Notes: generated from the sequence alone by a model not told the origin. A DNA stretch of 37,555 nucleotides from Microbacterium sp. SD291 (GCF_017355365.1 NZ_JADIJR010000029.1:1-37555), one strand, 5' to 3'; shown: positions 25,739 through 34,532, numbered from the stretch's first letter. Translations and numbers: made by a program.

Positions 25739-26704
25739 TCAGCCGACGAACGCCCAGAACAGCGCGCCGGCGTACAGCAGTGCGGTCAGCGACGTCAGTG
25801 CGAGAGCCACGACGAGTTCACGCGGCTGCCGGTAGGTCCAGACGATCACGATCGCCGGAAGACCTGCGAGCAGGGCGAGCAGCGCGACCCAGGCGATCGG
25901 GAATGCGAGTGCGAGGAACGCGGCGATCCCGAACGGCGCGAGCACGAACATCGTGAACAGCGCCTGGGTCGCACGCCGGCCGATCAGCACGGTCAGAGTG
26001 CGCTTGCCGACCTCGCGGTCCTGATCGATGTCACGCAGGTTGTTGGCGAGCAGCACCGCGCACGCGAAGAGTCCTGCCGCGACGGCGCCGAGCCACGCCT
26101 GCTGCGGCAGCGCGAAGACCTGCACCCAGGTGGTGCCGAGGGTCGCGACGAGGCCGAAGAACACGAAGACGAAGACCTCGCCGAGCCCGAAATAGCCGTA
26201 CGGGCGCTTGCCGCCCGTGTAGAACCACGCGGCGACGATGCAGGCGGCGCCGACCGCGAGCATCCACCACTGTCCCGTGCGGATCACGATCGCGAGTCCG
26301 ACCACCGCGGCGAGCGCGAAGAAGACGAGGCCGATGATCAGCACCGTGCGCGGCTTCACCCGGCCGGAGGCGGTGAGCCGTGCGGGACCCACCCGGTGGG
26401 CGTCGGTGCCGCGGATGCCGTCGCTGTAGTCGTTCGTGAAGTTCACGCCGATCTGCAGCAGCACCGCGACCGCGAGGCAGGCCAGCGCGATCACCCAGTG
26501 GAACTCGGGGCCCGTGCTCCGTGCCGCGCCGGTGCCGATGACCACCGGGGCGACGGCCAGCGGAAGGGTGCGCAGTCGCGCCGCACCGATCCAGTCGCGG
26601 GGCGTGACCGGCCCCGCCTCGACGACGGGACGCCGCGCGGGATTGCCGCTCGTGCGTGCCGGGGTGCGGGTCGACTTCTTCTTGCGGTTCGAGGATGCTG
26701 CCAC
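25739..26704 (-). CDS. menA: 1,4-dihydroxy-2-naphthoate polyprenyltransferase
   Basis: 321 residues, an integral membrane UbiA-family enzyme that prenylates DHNA to demethylmenaquinone. Both Asp-rich motifs are present: NFTNDYSDGIRGTD (prenyl-diphosphate/Mg binding) and NNLRDIDQDREVGKRTL. About nine transmembrane helices follow a basic N-terminus (NRKKKSTRT). GTG 26704 has TAGGAT 6 nt upstream. Menaquinone is the expected electron donor for the NarGHI complex at the left of the window. Confidence 0.94.
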   Translation of the reverse strand: MAASSNRKKKSTRTPARTSGNPARRPVVEAGPVTPRDWIGAARLRTLPLAVAPVVIGTGAARSTGPEFHWVIALACLAVAVLLQIGVNFTNDYSDGIRGTDAHRVGPARLTASGRVKPRTVLIIGLVFFALAAVVGLAIVIRTGQWWMLAVGAACIVAAWFYTGGKRPYGYFGLGEVFVFVFFGLVATLGTTWVQVFALPQQAWLGAVAAGLFACAVLLANNLRDIDQDREVGKRTLTVLIGRRATQALFTMFVLAPFGIAAFLALAFPIAWVALLALLAGLPAIVIVWTYRQPRELVVALALTSLTALLYAGALFWAFVG

Positions 26705-26710
26705 GCAGGA

Positions 26711-26716
26711 ATCCTA
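26711..26716 (-). promoter_or_regulatory. -10-like hexamer of menA
   Basis: On the minus strand TAGGAT ends 6 nt before GTG 26704. Confidence 0.45.
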
Positions 26717-26754
26717 CTGGGCGCCGCGATGACGACCCACGCCCCGTCGCAGGG

Positions 26755-27399
26755 TCAGCGCCGCGTGAACGTCACATGGGTGACGCCGCTCTCGGCGACC
26801 TCGCTGCTGATGTCGTAGTCGTTCTCGAGTCCGCGCAGATCATCCCAGATGCGCTGACCGCGCCCGAGCACGATCGGCACCACCGCGAGGTGGAGGCGGT
26901 CGACGAGACGCGCCGCGATGAAGGAGCGCGCGACCTCGACGCCGCCCCCGACGCGCACGTCCTTGCCGCCCGCCGCCTCGGTCGCGCGCGCGAGCGCCTC
27001 CTCGGGTGTCGCGTCGAGGAAGTGGAAGGTCGTGCCGCCGCGCATCTCGATCGGCGGGCGGGGCGTGTGCGTGAGCACGAAGACCGGCGCGTGGAACGGA
27101 GGCTCATCGCCCCACCATCCGCGCCAGTCCTGGTCGTCGGGGTTCGCGTGCAGGCCGAACATCCCGGCTCCCATGATCTCGGCGCCGACGCCCTCGAAGT
27201 ACCCGCTCGCGTACTTCTCGTCGACGCCGGTCGTGCCGGCGCCGGACGCGTCACCGAGCACCTTCTCGCGCATCGTGCGCGTGGCGGCATAGGCCGAGAC
27301 CAAGCGCCCCCAGTCGTCGCCGAACGGGTTCTCCGGCGTCTGGTCGGTCGTCGACGCGAATCCGTCGAGTGAGATGTTCAGGTCGATGCGGACTGCCAT
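26755..27399 (-). CDS. Dihydrofolate reductase family protein (RibD C-terminal-like)
   Basis: 214 residues from ATG 27399 with GGAGGA 8 nt upstream. It matches the RibD_C/DHFR-like reductase family: ISLDGFAS at the N-terminus, AEIMGAGMFG, KDVRVGGGVEVARSF (the NADPH-binding glycine-rich segment) and VVPIVLGRGQRIWDDL. The substrate is unknown; these are usually NADPH-dependent reductases not involved in folate metabolism. It is the third gene of a cupin-DUF4287-reductase operon on the minus strand. Confidence 0.85.
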   Translation of the reverse strand: MAVRIDLNISLDGFASTTDQTPENPFGDDWGRLVSAYAATRTMREKVLGDASGAGTTGVDEKYASGYFEGVGAEIMGAGMFGLHANPDDQDWRGWWGDEPPFHAPVFVLTHTPRPPIEMRGGTTFHFLDATPEEALARATEAAGGKDVRVGGGVEVARSFIAARLVDRLHLAVVPIVLGRGQRIWDDLRGLENDYDISSEVAESGVTHVTFTRR

Positions 27400-27422
27400 G
27401 TTCGTGCTCCTCCGGTGTGCGG

Positions 27423-27713
27423 TCAGGGGTTCGGGTTGGTGTCTTTGCCGTCGAGCCACAGCGTGTCCGACTTGTCGCCGTGCGCTCCGGGCTTGCCGAC
27501 GTGCTTGTCGCCGATCTTCGGCCCCTTGAGGATGACGTGCACCATCGCCTGCGCGTGGCCGTGACCGAGTGCGTAGTCCTGCTTGAGCCAGTTCAGGACC
27601 ACGGTGGACTTCGTGTCCTGGTCGAAGCCCTGCTCTTTCGCGAGCTCGATGAACTGGCGAGGTGTGAGGCCGGTGAGTGTCTCGACCTTGTCGAGGTACG
27701 CCTGGAAGGACAT
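27423..27713 (-). CDS. DUF4287 domain protein
   Basis: 96 residues. MSFQAYLDKVETLTGLTPRQ and NWLKQDYALGHGHAQAM are the DUF4287 signature. AGGAGAAACG precedes ATG 27713. The C-terminal tail is Lys/Asp/Gly rich. Function unknown; its members often lie beside small cytosolic enzymes, as here. Confidence 0.82.
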   Translation of the reverse strand: MSFQAYLDKVETLTGLTPRQFIELAKEQGFDQDTKSTVVLNWLKQDYALGHGHAQAMVHVILKGPKIGDKHVGKPGAHGDKSDTLWLDGKDTNPNP

Positions 27714-27728
27714 CGTTTCTCCTGTCGG

Positions 27729-28044
27729 TCAGTTCTGGTCGATGAACGTCTGGATGATCGTGGCCGAGGCGTGGATGCCCATGATGCGCAGCATCCCGTC
27801 GCCGGCATTCGCGAAGCGGTGCGGCACGAACGCCGGGCCGGTGGCGGTGTCTCCGGCGCCGGCGAGGAACGTCTGCTGGCCGATCGTGATCCGGGCGGTG
27901 CCCTCGAGCACCACCCACGTCTCAGAGTACGGATGCCAGTGCAGCCCCGGGCCTTCGCCCTGCTGGTTCTCGACATAGAAGTACGACACGTCGGCGGCGT
28001 GCTCGGCGCCGACGAACCTGCGGCTGCGCCCCGTGCCGATGCGG
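27729..28044 (-). CDS. Small cupin protein, 5' end uncertain
   Basis: About 100 residues of a single-domain cupin: ADIRIGTGRSRRFVG, then HWHPYSETWVVLEGTARITI (metal-binding His/His/Glu) and FVPHRFANAGDGMLRIMGIH with the second-motif His. Homologues begin just a few residues before IRIG, yet no ATG, GTG or TTG is available there. The first usable start is GTG 27989, inside the domain. Coordinates here give the homology extent. The gap to the divergent regulator is zero, so the start region and promoter seem lost. Confidence 0.6.
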
Positions 28045-28992
28045 ATGTCGGCGGTGCGCTTCGGCGCCTCCCCCGGCCACGAGCTCGCCCACGCGGTGCG
28101 CGTGCTGCTGCGGCCCGAGCAGCATCCTCTGCAGTGGGGCTGGCTCAGGGCGGTGCGCGAGCGCCTGCCGCGGCAGAGCTTCTCGCTGCTCGCCGCCGTG
28201 ATCGGCGACGACGGGTACCTGCCCGACTTCCTCACGGCCGCGCCGCACTGGGACATGACCCCGGATGCCGAGCTCGACGCGATGCGGACCGCCGACCTCG
28301 CCCCGATGCGAGTGGACTTCGGGAAGATGGTTCTGCGGTCGACCGGGTCACGACAGCAGGCCCTGCGAGACATGCAGGCGCACCCGGCAAGGGCCCGGCG
28401 CATGATCGCCGACGCGTGGTCGGAGGTGTGGGACGCGACCCTCGCGCCGGTCTGGCCGCAGCTCGAGCGGCTGCTGCGCGCCGACATCGCAGTGCGATCG
28501 CGCACGATCGCGACGTCCGGCATCGCGTCGATGGCCGCAGAGCTGCACCCGAAGGTCAGCTGGGGCGCGGGCGCCGTGCATGTCGCCATGCGCCGGCACA
28601 GCGAGGAGGTCGACTGCCGCGGCAGCGGGCTCGTGCTCGTTCCCTCCGTGATGTCGTCGTGGGGATGCATGGTCCTCACGGAGCCACCGGCCCAGCCGAC
28701 GCTTTTCTATCCGGCCCGCGGCGTCACCGCGGGATGGGTGAGGGATGCGACCGAGCTCGCGGAGGCGCTCGGAGCGCTCCTCGGACCGGCGCGCGCAGGC
28801 ATCCTGCTCGAGGCGGGAACGGCGCGCACCACCTCTCAGGTCGCGCGGGATGCGGGCATCGCGACGTCGACTGCGTCCCATCATCTGACCGTGCTCCGCG
28901 AGGCGGGCCTGATCGGCAGCGAGCGCGACGGCGCCAGTATGCTGCACCTGCGCACCCCGCTCGGTGAGGCGATGGTGGGGGCGGCGCTCTGA
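28033..28992 (+). CDS. ArsR-type winged-HTH transcriptional regulator
   Basis: Up to 319 residues from GTG 28033; ATG 28039 and 28045 are alternatives. The N-terminal AVRFGASPGHELAHAVRVL is typical of long ArsR regulators of actinobacteria, whose members usually begin about 10 residues earlier. The C-terminal wHTH is at residues 255-310 (TTSQVARDAGIATSTASHHL, followed by LREAGLI). No -10 hexamer lies 6-7 nt before any candidate start, unlike neighbouring lead genes. It ends one base from the Lrp gene's stop, in the palindrome TGAGTCA. Confidence 0.75.
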   Translation: MPMRMSAVRFGASPGHELAHAVRVLLRPEQHPLQWGWLRAVRERLPRQSFSLLAAVIGDDGYLPDFLTAAPHWDMTPDAELDAMRTADLAPMRVDFGKMVLRSTGSRQQALRDMQAHPARARRMIADAWSEVWDATLAPVWPQLERLLRADIAVRSRTIATSGIASMAAELHPKVSWGAGAVHVAMRRHSEEVDCRGSGLVLVPSVMSSWGCMVLTEPPAQPTLFYPARGVTAGWVRDATELAEALGALLGPARAGILLEAGTARTTSQVARDAGIATSTASHHLTVLREAGLIGSERDGASMLHLRTPLGEAMVGAAL

Positions 28993-28993
28993 G

Positions 28994-29446
28994 TCAGTCG
29001 CCGAGGGGGATGATCGGGCGGTTCTCGTAGTACGTCTGCAGCACGACCGTGGTGCGGGTGCTCACGTTGGCGGCGAGCCGCACGTCGCGCACCAGGGACT
29101 CGAGAGCGCGCGGCGACGCCACCCGGACGAACAGCATGTAGCTCGCGTCGCCTGCGATGGAATGGCACGCCTCGATCGCCTCGAGGTGCTCGAGCAGCTC
29201 GGGTGCGTTGTCCGGCTGCGCCGGGTCGAGCGGGGTGATCTCGATGAACGCGGACAGCGGCGTTCCGGCCTGCTCCGGATCGAGGATCGCGCGGTAGCCG
29301 GTGATCACGCCACGCGTCTCCAGTCGCCGCAGACGCGACTGCACGGCGGAGACGGAGAGCCCGACGGCCTCGGACAGGTGCGCGAGCGTGGCGCGCCCGT
29401 CTCGGGAGATGGCGGTGAGGATCGCGCGGTCGACAGAATCGTCCAT
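28994..29446 (-). CDS. Lrp/AsnC family transcriptional regulator
   Basis: 150 residues from ATG 29446. The N-terminal HTH spans residues 3-60 (DRAILTAISRDGRATLAHLS, then GLSVSAVQSRLRRLETRGVI) and the C-terminal ligand-binding RAM domain has CHSIAGDASYMLFVRV. TATTAT (minus 29459-29454) sits 7 nt before the ATG. It is divergent from the DUF6421 gene over a 70-bp region with dyad symmetry, so it probably regulates itself and that gene. The effector, likely an amino acid, is unknown. Confidence 0.9.
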   Translation of the reverse strand: MDDSVDRAILTAISRDGRATLAHLSEAVGLSVSAVQSRLRRLETRGVITGYRAILDPEQAGTPLSAFIEITPLDPAQPDNAPELLEHLEAIEACHSIAGDASYMLFVRVASPRALESLVRDVRLAANVSTRTTVVLQTYYENRPIIPLGD

Positions 29447-29447
29447 A

Positions 29448-29495
29448 GGTGGAATAATATCGGTTAGGTTCGGTTTCTGCCGGAATATTTCCACC
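29448..29495. promoter_or_regulatory. Dyad operator between Lrp regulator and DUF6421 gene
   Basis: GGTGGAA (29448-29454) and TTCCACC (29489-29495) are inverted arms. Inside, AATATCGG and CCGGAATATT give a second imperfect dyad. The minus-strand TATTAT -10 overlaps the left arm. The layout fits autoregulation and control of the divergent gene. Confidence 0.55.
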
Positions 29496-29516
29496 ACCTC
29501 ACGATCGGAGGGTCCG

Positions 29517-30947
29517 ATGTCCATCATCACCAGCAAGTCCCAGGCCATCATCGGCGAGCCCGAGGTCGTCGAGGATGCAGCGACCGTGGAGACCTCCGCC
29601 GCCTGGGCGCAGCTCAAGGACGCCGCGATCGCGATCCGCGAGCTTCAGGTCAAGGACGGCTCGATCCCGGACGCAGCGCACCACGACAAGGCCCGCGAGC
29701 TCGTCGCCGCGATCACCGCCGGCATCCGCGCCCTGGCTCCTGCCTTCCCGCACGACGCCGAGTACCTCGACGCCTCGATCGTCGACTTCGACCGCTGGGC
29801 GGACTCGGGCTTCGCCGAGCCGGACTTCCTCGACTCGCTGAACGCCTTCCAGCCGCAGCAGCACCGCATCGACGGCATCCGCCATCTGGTCGTGTTCCCG
29901 ATGTACACGCAGAACGGCTCGAGCGACCGCCTCGTCGAGGCGCTCATCGTCGAGACGATCTGGCCGGAGTTCATCGCGGCCCTCGAGGCCGGCGACTACG
30001 GCAACAAGCTGTTCGTCTCGCTGCGCCTGGTCGACTTCACGCCCGGCTACGACACGAACTCCGCCGTGCTCTTCCCGGAGACCGTCGCGATGCGTGAGAT
30101 CCCGTCCTTCACCTGGGGTGCGATCTTCCAGGACCGCGAGGCCGCCCGCTACCGCCGGGTCGTCCGCGCGGCATCCGAGATCACCAACCTCGATCTGCCA
30201 GAGCGCGCCGCGGCGATGCTCGACGACCAGGCGCTCACCGAGCGCGCCTTCGTGATGTGGGACATCATCCACGACCGCACGCACATGCGCGGCGATCTGC
30301 CGTTCGACCCGTTCATGATCAAGCAGCGGATGCCGTTCTTCCTGTACTCCCTCGAGGAGATGCGCTGCGACATGACCGCGTTCCGCGAGTCGGTGAAGAT
30401 CCAGCGCTCGCTGACCGCACGCGTCGAGGCCGGCGAGGAGCTCACCTCGGGCGAGCAGGAGATGCTCGAGCACGCACCGCTCGTGCAGTACGCCGTGATC
30501 TTCGACCGGATCTTCCGGTTCGCCATCACCGGCAACCGCACGCGCAACTACGACGCGGTCGGCGGCCAGCTGCTGTTCGCCTGGCTGCACCAGCGCGGCG
30601 TGCTGCACTGGACCGACACGGCGCTCGCATTCGACTGGGCGAACGTCCCCGACGCGGTCGTCGCGCTCGGGGATGCGATCGACGACCTGTACTGGCACTC
30701 GATCGACCGCCCGAAGACCGCCCACTGGCTGGCGGCCTACGAGCTCGTCCGCGGCACGCTCACCCCGCACCCGGCGTCGCAGTGGGCACGCGGGCTGCCG
30801 GACGAGATCCTCGCCGGTGCACCCAAGGGCTACACCGACGCCGTGATGGACGACGAGTTCCCCCTGTCGATGTTCTTCGAGACCCTCGACAAGAAGATGA
30901 AGCCGGTCATCGAGTCGACCGTGGGCATCCGCGGCACCGACCGGTGA
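29517..30947 (+). CDS. DUF6421 family protein
   Basis: 476 residues from ATG 29517, with GGAGGG 5 nt upstream. It is a soluble, acidic, largely helical protein with no signal peptide. Family-like stretches include RHLVVFPMYTQNGSSDRLVE and VMWDIIHDRTHMRGDLPFDP. The WDxxHDRTH segment offers clustered His/Asp that could bind metal. I recognise it as DUF6421 of actinobacteria, without known function. The divergent Lrp-type regulator suggests a link to amino-acid status. Confidence 0.85.
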   Translation: MSIITSKSQAIIGEPEVVEDAATVETSAAWAQLKDAAIAIRELQVKDGSIPDAAHHDKARELVAAITAGIRALAPAFPHDAEYLDASIVDFDRWADSGFAEPDFLDSLNAFQPQQHRIDGIRHLVVFPMYTQNGSSDRLVEALIVETIWPEFIAALEAGDYGNKLFVSLRLVDFTPGYDTNSAVLFPETVAMREIPSFTWGAIFQDREAARYRRVVRAASEITNLDLPERAAAMLDDQALTERAFVMWDIIHDRTHMRGDLPFDPFMIKQRMPFFLYSLEEMRCDMTAFRESVKIQRSLTARVEAGEELTSGEQEMLEHAPLVQYAVIFDRIFRFAITGNRTRNYDAVGGQLLFAWLHQRGVLHWTDTALAFDWANVPDAVVALGDAIDDLYWHSIDRPKTAHWLAAYELVRGTLTPHPASQWARGLPDEILAGAPKGYTDAVMDDEFPLSMFFETLDKKMKPVIESTVGIRGTDR

Positions 30948-31024
30948 ACAGGCGCCGATAACTGACGGACCGCGCGACGATGGACGGGAGGATCCTCCCG
31001 TCCATCCGCGTATGAGGAGTACAC

Positions 31025-31669
31025 ATGAGCGCGAACAGCCGAACCATCCTGCTCGCGGGCGCCACCAGCGCCTCCGGGTTCGCCGTCGCCTCCGCGCTGA
31101 TCGCCGCCGGCGCTCGGGTCGTCGCGACCGGCCGCTCGGAGTCGCGGCTCGAGCCGCTGCGCGACCTCGGAGCCGAGGTCGAGGTGGCGGATGCGACCTC
31201 GCTGTCATCGATGAACGAGCTGGCCGCTCGTCTCGGCGCGGTGGACGCGGTCGTCTCGCTGGTCGGCGGCTGGCGCGGCGGCGGCGGGCTCGCCGGACAG
31301 ACGGACGACGACTTCCGAGCGCTGCTGCCTGCCCTCGAGGCGGTGCGTGCGACGAGCCGCGCGTTCGACGGCGCGCTGCGGGCCTCGGAAGCAGGACGCT
31401 TCGCGATCGTCTCGTCGACGGCGGTGGCCCGGCCGCTGGCGGGCGGCGCGAACTATGCCGCGGTGAAGGCCGCGAGCGAGGCATGGGCGCGTGCGGTCGC
31501 ACAGGGTTTCGCCAAGGCGGCACGGGATGCCGAGGAGCCGCTGCGCGCGGCATCCGTCGTGTTCCGGGCGAAGGCCCTCGGGCCCGAGTCGCTCGCATCC
31601 GCGGTCCTGGGGCTGTGGGATGCGGATGCCGCCGAGCTGAACGACCGGATCATCGACCTCGAGCCCTGA
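31025..31669 (+). CDS. Short-chain dehydrogenase/reductase
   Basis: 214 residues, slightly short for the classical SDR family. The nucleotide-binding GATSASGFAVA and an Arg in ATGRSESRL (suggesting NADP(H)) open the Rossmann fold. SLVGG replaces NNAG. Catalytic Ser in FAIVSSTAV and YAAVK provide Ser-Tyr-Lys. GAGGAG precedes ATG 31025. Substrate unknown. Confidence 0.87.
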   Translation: MSANSRTILLAGATSASGFAVASALIAAGARVVATGRSESRLEPLRDLGAEVEVADATSLSSMNELAARLGAVDAVVSLVGGWRGGGGLAGQTDDDFRALLPALEAVRATSRAFDGALRASEAGRFAIVSSTAVARPLAGGANYAAVKAASEAWARAVAQGFAKAARDAEEPLRAASVVFRAKALGPESLASAVLGLWDADAAELNDRIIDLEP

Positions 31670-31696
31670 ATCCGACCAGCCGCGCGCGATGCGGCG

Positions 31697-31820
31697 GCTC
31701 AAATCGCCCGACGCCGCGCCGTGTCCTGACGCTTCGCGCTGCTGAAATCGCCCCGCGCTGCAGGATTATCTGCAGCGCGAACCGGGAATGACAGCGCGAG
31801 CACGGGAATGACAGCGCGAG
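31697..31820. repeat. Periodic CGCGCTG/CAGCGCG repeat array with central palindrome
   Basis: CGCGCTG occurs at 31735 and 31754 and its complement CAGCGCG at 31773, 31792 and 31812, a step of 19-20 bp. The centre is a perfect 10-bp palindrome (31754-31763 with 31770-31779; loop GATTAT). CGGGAATGACAGCGCGAG is repeated exactly at 31783 and 31803. GCTCAAATCGCCC (31697-31709) recurs with one change at 31741-31753. The array fills the gap between two convergent genes and may act as terminator, protein-binding array or REP-like element. Confidence 0.7.
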
Positions 31821-31856
31821 GCGTCGAGGCGACCCCGCTGGGTCCCGGATGCGAAC

Positions 31857-33338
31857 TCAGCGCCTCGGTTCCGGGAAGTCCGGCGCCTGACCGCGTACCG
31901 GCGGCGGCGCCTCGAACACGCGAGGCCTGTCCGCCGCGGCATCCGTCGCCTGCTCACCCGCCTGCACGTCACCCGCCTGTGCCTCATCAGGCTCGCCGGT
32001 CTCGGCGCCCTCGCCGACCTCCTGGGCAGGGGCGTGCGCGTACAGGTCGGTCAGCTGACGGTAGGAGCGCGTGAAGAACGCCAGCAGCGCCGCGACGACC
32101 ATGATCAGCCCCGCGAAGAAGCAGATCAGAGCGATGCCGCGGGCCTCGCCCTCGCCGAGCAGCCAGCCCCATTGCCGCTGCCCGTCTGCGGTGCTCATGT
32201 ACGGGATGATCAGGAACTCGGCGATCGGGGCGATCAGGAAGGCGGTGACGGGAGCCGCCGCGGCCTCCATCGCGGCCGCGACGCCGAACACCCGCCCCTG
32301 CCGCGTGAACGGGACGACCTTCTGGATGATCGTCTGCTCGGCGGCTTCGATGGGCGGGATCAGCACCATGTACAGCCACATGCCGACGACGTAGAGGGGC
32401 CACCACTCGCGCAGCATGAAGACCGAGCCGAGCAGCCCCATCACGATGACGATGGCGAGCAGCGTGCGCATCGGCTTCTCCCCGAGGCCGAACTTCGCCA
32501 CCAGGCCGCCTCCGATCAGGAAGCCGGTCGAGGCGAACGCGAGCGCGAACCCCCACATCTGCGCATCGAACAGGGTCAGTCCGTACGGGTCCATGAGCGC
32601 CATGTAGACGCCGCCGATGAGGTTGTTGAACGTCGAGAAGATGATCAGCGCGAACAGGCCGGGCGCCTGGCGGATCGCGGTCACGCTGCCGCGGAAGTCG
32701 AGAGCGCTCGACGCGTTCGGATCGGGCTCCGGCATGCCCTCCGGGATGCGGATGAACAGCAGGTGCGCGAACGTCAGCGCCATCGCGACGATCGCGATCG
32801 CGAGGGTCCATCCCATGCCGAGGAAGCCGATCGACAAGCCGGAGAAGACGCTCGTCACCAGGAACGCGAGCCCCTGCACCGTGCCGACGAGCCCGTTGGC
32901 GTTGGCCCGCTTCTCCTCCTCGACCAGCAGCGTCACGGTCGTGGACAGCGCGATGTTGCGCAGCTGCTCGATCACGCCGCCGAACAGGATCACGCCCGAG
33001 AACAGCCAGAACCACGGCCCGCCGAGATCAAGCAGCGACGCCTCCGGCTGCGACAGGTACAGCGCCCCGGCGACGAGGAACGCGCCGGCCGAGATGAGGC
33101 TCGAGAGCACCATCACGGTGTGCTTGCGGTGCCGGTCGACGATCGTGCCGAACACCATCGCGAAGAAGGCGACGAGCAGCATGTACGCGCCGCCGATGAT
33201 GCCGGTGGCGAGCACCGACTGCGTCTCGATGTACACCCAGAACGTCAGGGCGAACCAGAGGAAGCTCGTCGTCACATTGGCGATGAGCGTGTTGATGAGG
33301 ACATTCGCGAAGGCGGTCTTCGCCGCGGTGCGTTCCAT
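31857..33338 (-). CDS. MFS transporter
   Basis: 493 residues with about 12 transmembrane helices. VFGTIVDRHRKHTVMVLSS is the loop 2-3 signature (GxxxDRxxR-like) of drug/solute exporters. Helices run to about residue 425 and an Ala/Glu/Pro-rich cytoplasmic tail of some 65 residues follows. TACCCT (minus 33351-33346) is 7 nt before ATG 33338. Substrate unknown. Divergent from the threonine aldolase gene. Confidence 0.88.
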   Translation of the reverse strand: MERTAAKTAFANVLINTLIANVTTSFLWFALTFWVYIETQSVLATGIIGGAYMLLVAFFAMVFGTIVDRHRKHTVMVLSSLISAGAFLVAGALYLSQPEASLLDLGGPWFWLFSGVILFGGVIEQLRNIALSTTVTLLVEEEKRANANGLVGTVQGLAFLVTSVFSGLSIGFLGMGWTLAIAIVAMALTFAHLLFIRIPEGMPEPDPNASSALDFRGSVTAIRQAPGLFALIIFSTFNNLIGGVYMALMDPYGLTLFDAQMWGFALAFASTGFLIGGGLVAKFGLGEKPMRTLLAIVIVMGLLGSVFMLREWWPLYVVGMWLYMVLIPPIEAAEQTIIQKVVPFTRQGRVFGVAAAMEAAAAPVTAFLIAPIAEFLIIPYMSTADGQRQWGWLLGEGEARGIALICFFAGLIMVVAALLAFFTRSYRQLTDLYAHAPAQEVGEGAETGEPDEAQAGDVQAGEQATDAAADRPRVFEAPPPVRGQAPDFPEPRR

Positions 33339-33412
33339 GCGATCGAGGGTAGGACGGACCGCCGACGTCCGGAACCCCCACGGCCGCGGAGGTCCGGCGT
33401 CCGCCCGCCGAA

Positions 33413-33418
33413 TAGACT
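33413..33418 (+). promoter_or_regulatory. -10-like hexamer of the threonine aldolase gene
   Basis: TAGACT lies exactly 6 nt before GTG 33425, identical to the hexamer of the DUF4229 gene. Confidence 0.45.
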
Positions 33419-33424
33419 CGTGCA

Positions 33425-34492
33425 GTGAGCATTCAGCATGATCCCGCCGTGCGCGGATTCGCCAGCGACAACTATTCCGGCATCCATCCCGAGGTCCTCG
33501 AGGCCATCGCCCGCGCCAACGGCGGCCACCAGGTGGCCTATGGCGAGGACGCCTACACCGCGCGTCTGCAGGAGGTCTTCCAGGCGCACTTCGGCGAGGG
33601 CGTCGAAGCCTTCCCCGTCTTCAACGGCACCGGGGCCAACGTCACCGGCCTGCAGTCGATGCTCCCGCGCTGGGGCGCCGTGATCTCTGCCTCCACCGCG
33701 CACATCAACGTCGACGAGGGCGGCGCTCCCGAGAAGATCGGCGGCTTCAAGCTGCTGACCGTCCCGACCGAGGACGGCAAGCTCACCCCCGAGCTCATCG
33801 ACCGCGAGGCCTGGGGCTGGGGCGACGAGCACCGCGCGCAGCCGCTGGTGGTCTCGATCACCCAGTCGACGGAGCTCGGCACGCTGTACACGGCCGACGA
33901 GATCCGCGCCATCGCCGATCACGCGCATGAGCGCGGCATGAAGGTGCACCTCGACGGCGCCCGCATCTCGAACGCTGCCGCCGCGCTCGACCTGCCGCTG
34001 CGCGCCTTCACCCGCGACGCCGGGGTCGATGTGCTCAGCTTCGGCGGCACCAAGAACGGCGCGATGCTCGGCGAGGCGATCGTGGTGCTCGACCCCGCGG
34101 CATCCGAGGGCCTGAAGTACCTGCGCAAGTTCAACATGCAGCTCTCCTCGAAGATGCGCTTCGTCTCGGCGCAGCTGATCGCGCTGCTCGAGGGCGACCT
34201 CTGGCTGCGGAACGCCCGTCACGCGAACGCGATGGCCCAGCGGCTGCGCGGCGAGATCGAGGCGGGCATCGCAGACGGCTCGATCAGCGGCGTCTCGTTC
34301 AGCCAGCCGACGCAGTCCAACGGCGTGTTCGCCACGGTCCCGGACGGCGTCGCCGACGCACTGCGCGAGTCGTTCCGCTTCTACGACTGGGATGCCGCGC
34401 GCAACGAGGTCCGCTGGATGTGCGGCTTCGACACCCAGGAGGCCGACGTCGACGCGTTCGTCGCGGAGCTGGCGCGGCTCACCTCGGCCTGA
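33425..34492 (+). CDS. Low-specificity L-threonine aldolase (beta-eliminating lyase family)
   Basis: 355 residues. A PLP enzyme that cleaves threonine/allo-threonine to glycine and acetaldehyde. FASDNYSGIHPEVLEAI at the N-terminus, VFNGTGANVTGL (cofactor phosphate), ITQSTELGT, KVHLDGARISNAAAAL (Asp to pyridine N) and SFGGTKNGAM with the Schiff-base Lys210 are all present. GTG start, leaderless promoter. Converges on the DUF4916 gene. Confidence 0.9.
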   Translation: MSIQHDPAVRGFASDNYSGIHPEVLEAIARANGGHQVAYGEDAYTARLQEVFQAHFGEGVEAFPVFNGTGANVTGLQSMLPRWGAVISASTAHINVDEGGAPEKIGGFKLLTVPTEDGKLTPELIDREAWGWGDEHRAQPLVVSITQSTELGTLYTADEIRAIADHAHERGMKVHLDGARISNAAAALDLPLRAFTRDAGVDVLSFGGTKNGAMLGEAIVVLDPAASEGLKYLRKFNMQLSSKMRFVSAQLIALLEGDLWLRNARHANAMAQRLRGEIEAGIADGSISGVSFSQPTQSNGVFATVPDGVADALRESFRFYDWDAARNEVRWMCGFDTQEADVDAFVAELARLTSA

Positions 34493-34532
34493 GCATCCGT
34501 CGTCGCCGCCGACGCCCCACCCGCGAGGGTTC

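Noticed and set aside
27369..28967. 532-codon plus-strand frame
   Set aside because: It is antisense to DUF4287 and cupin and out of frame with the ArsR-like gene, with low-complexity Arg/Ala composition.
31697..31820. Possible CRISPR array
   Set aside because: Units are too short (7-18 bp), change orientation, and have no unique spacers of 25-40 bp.
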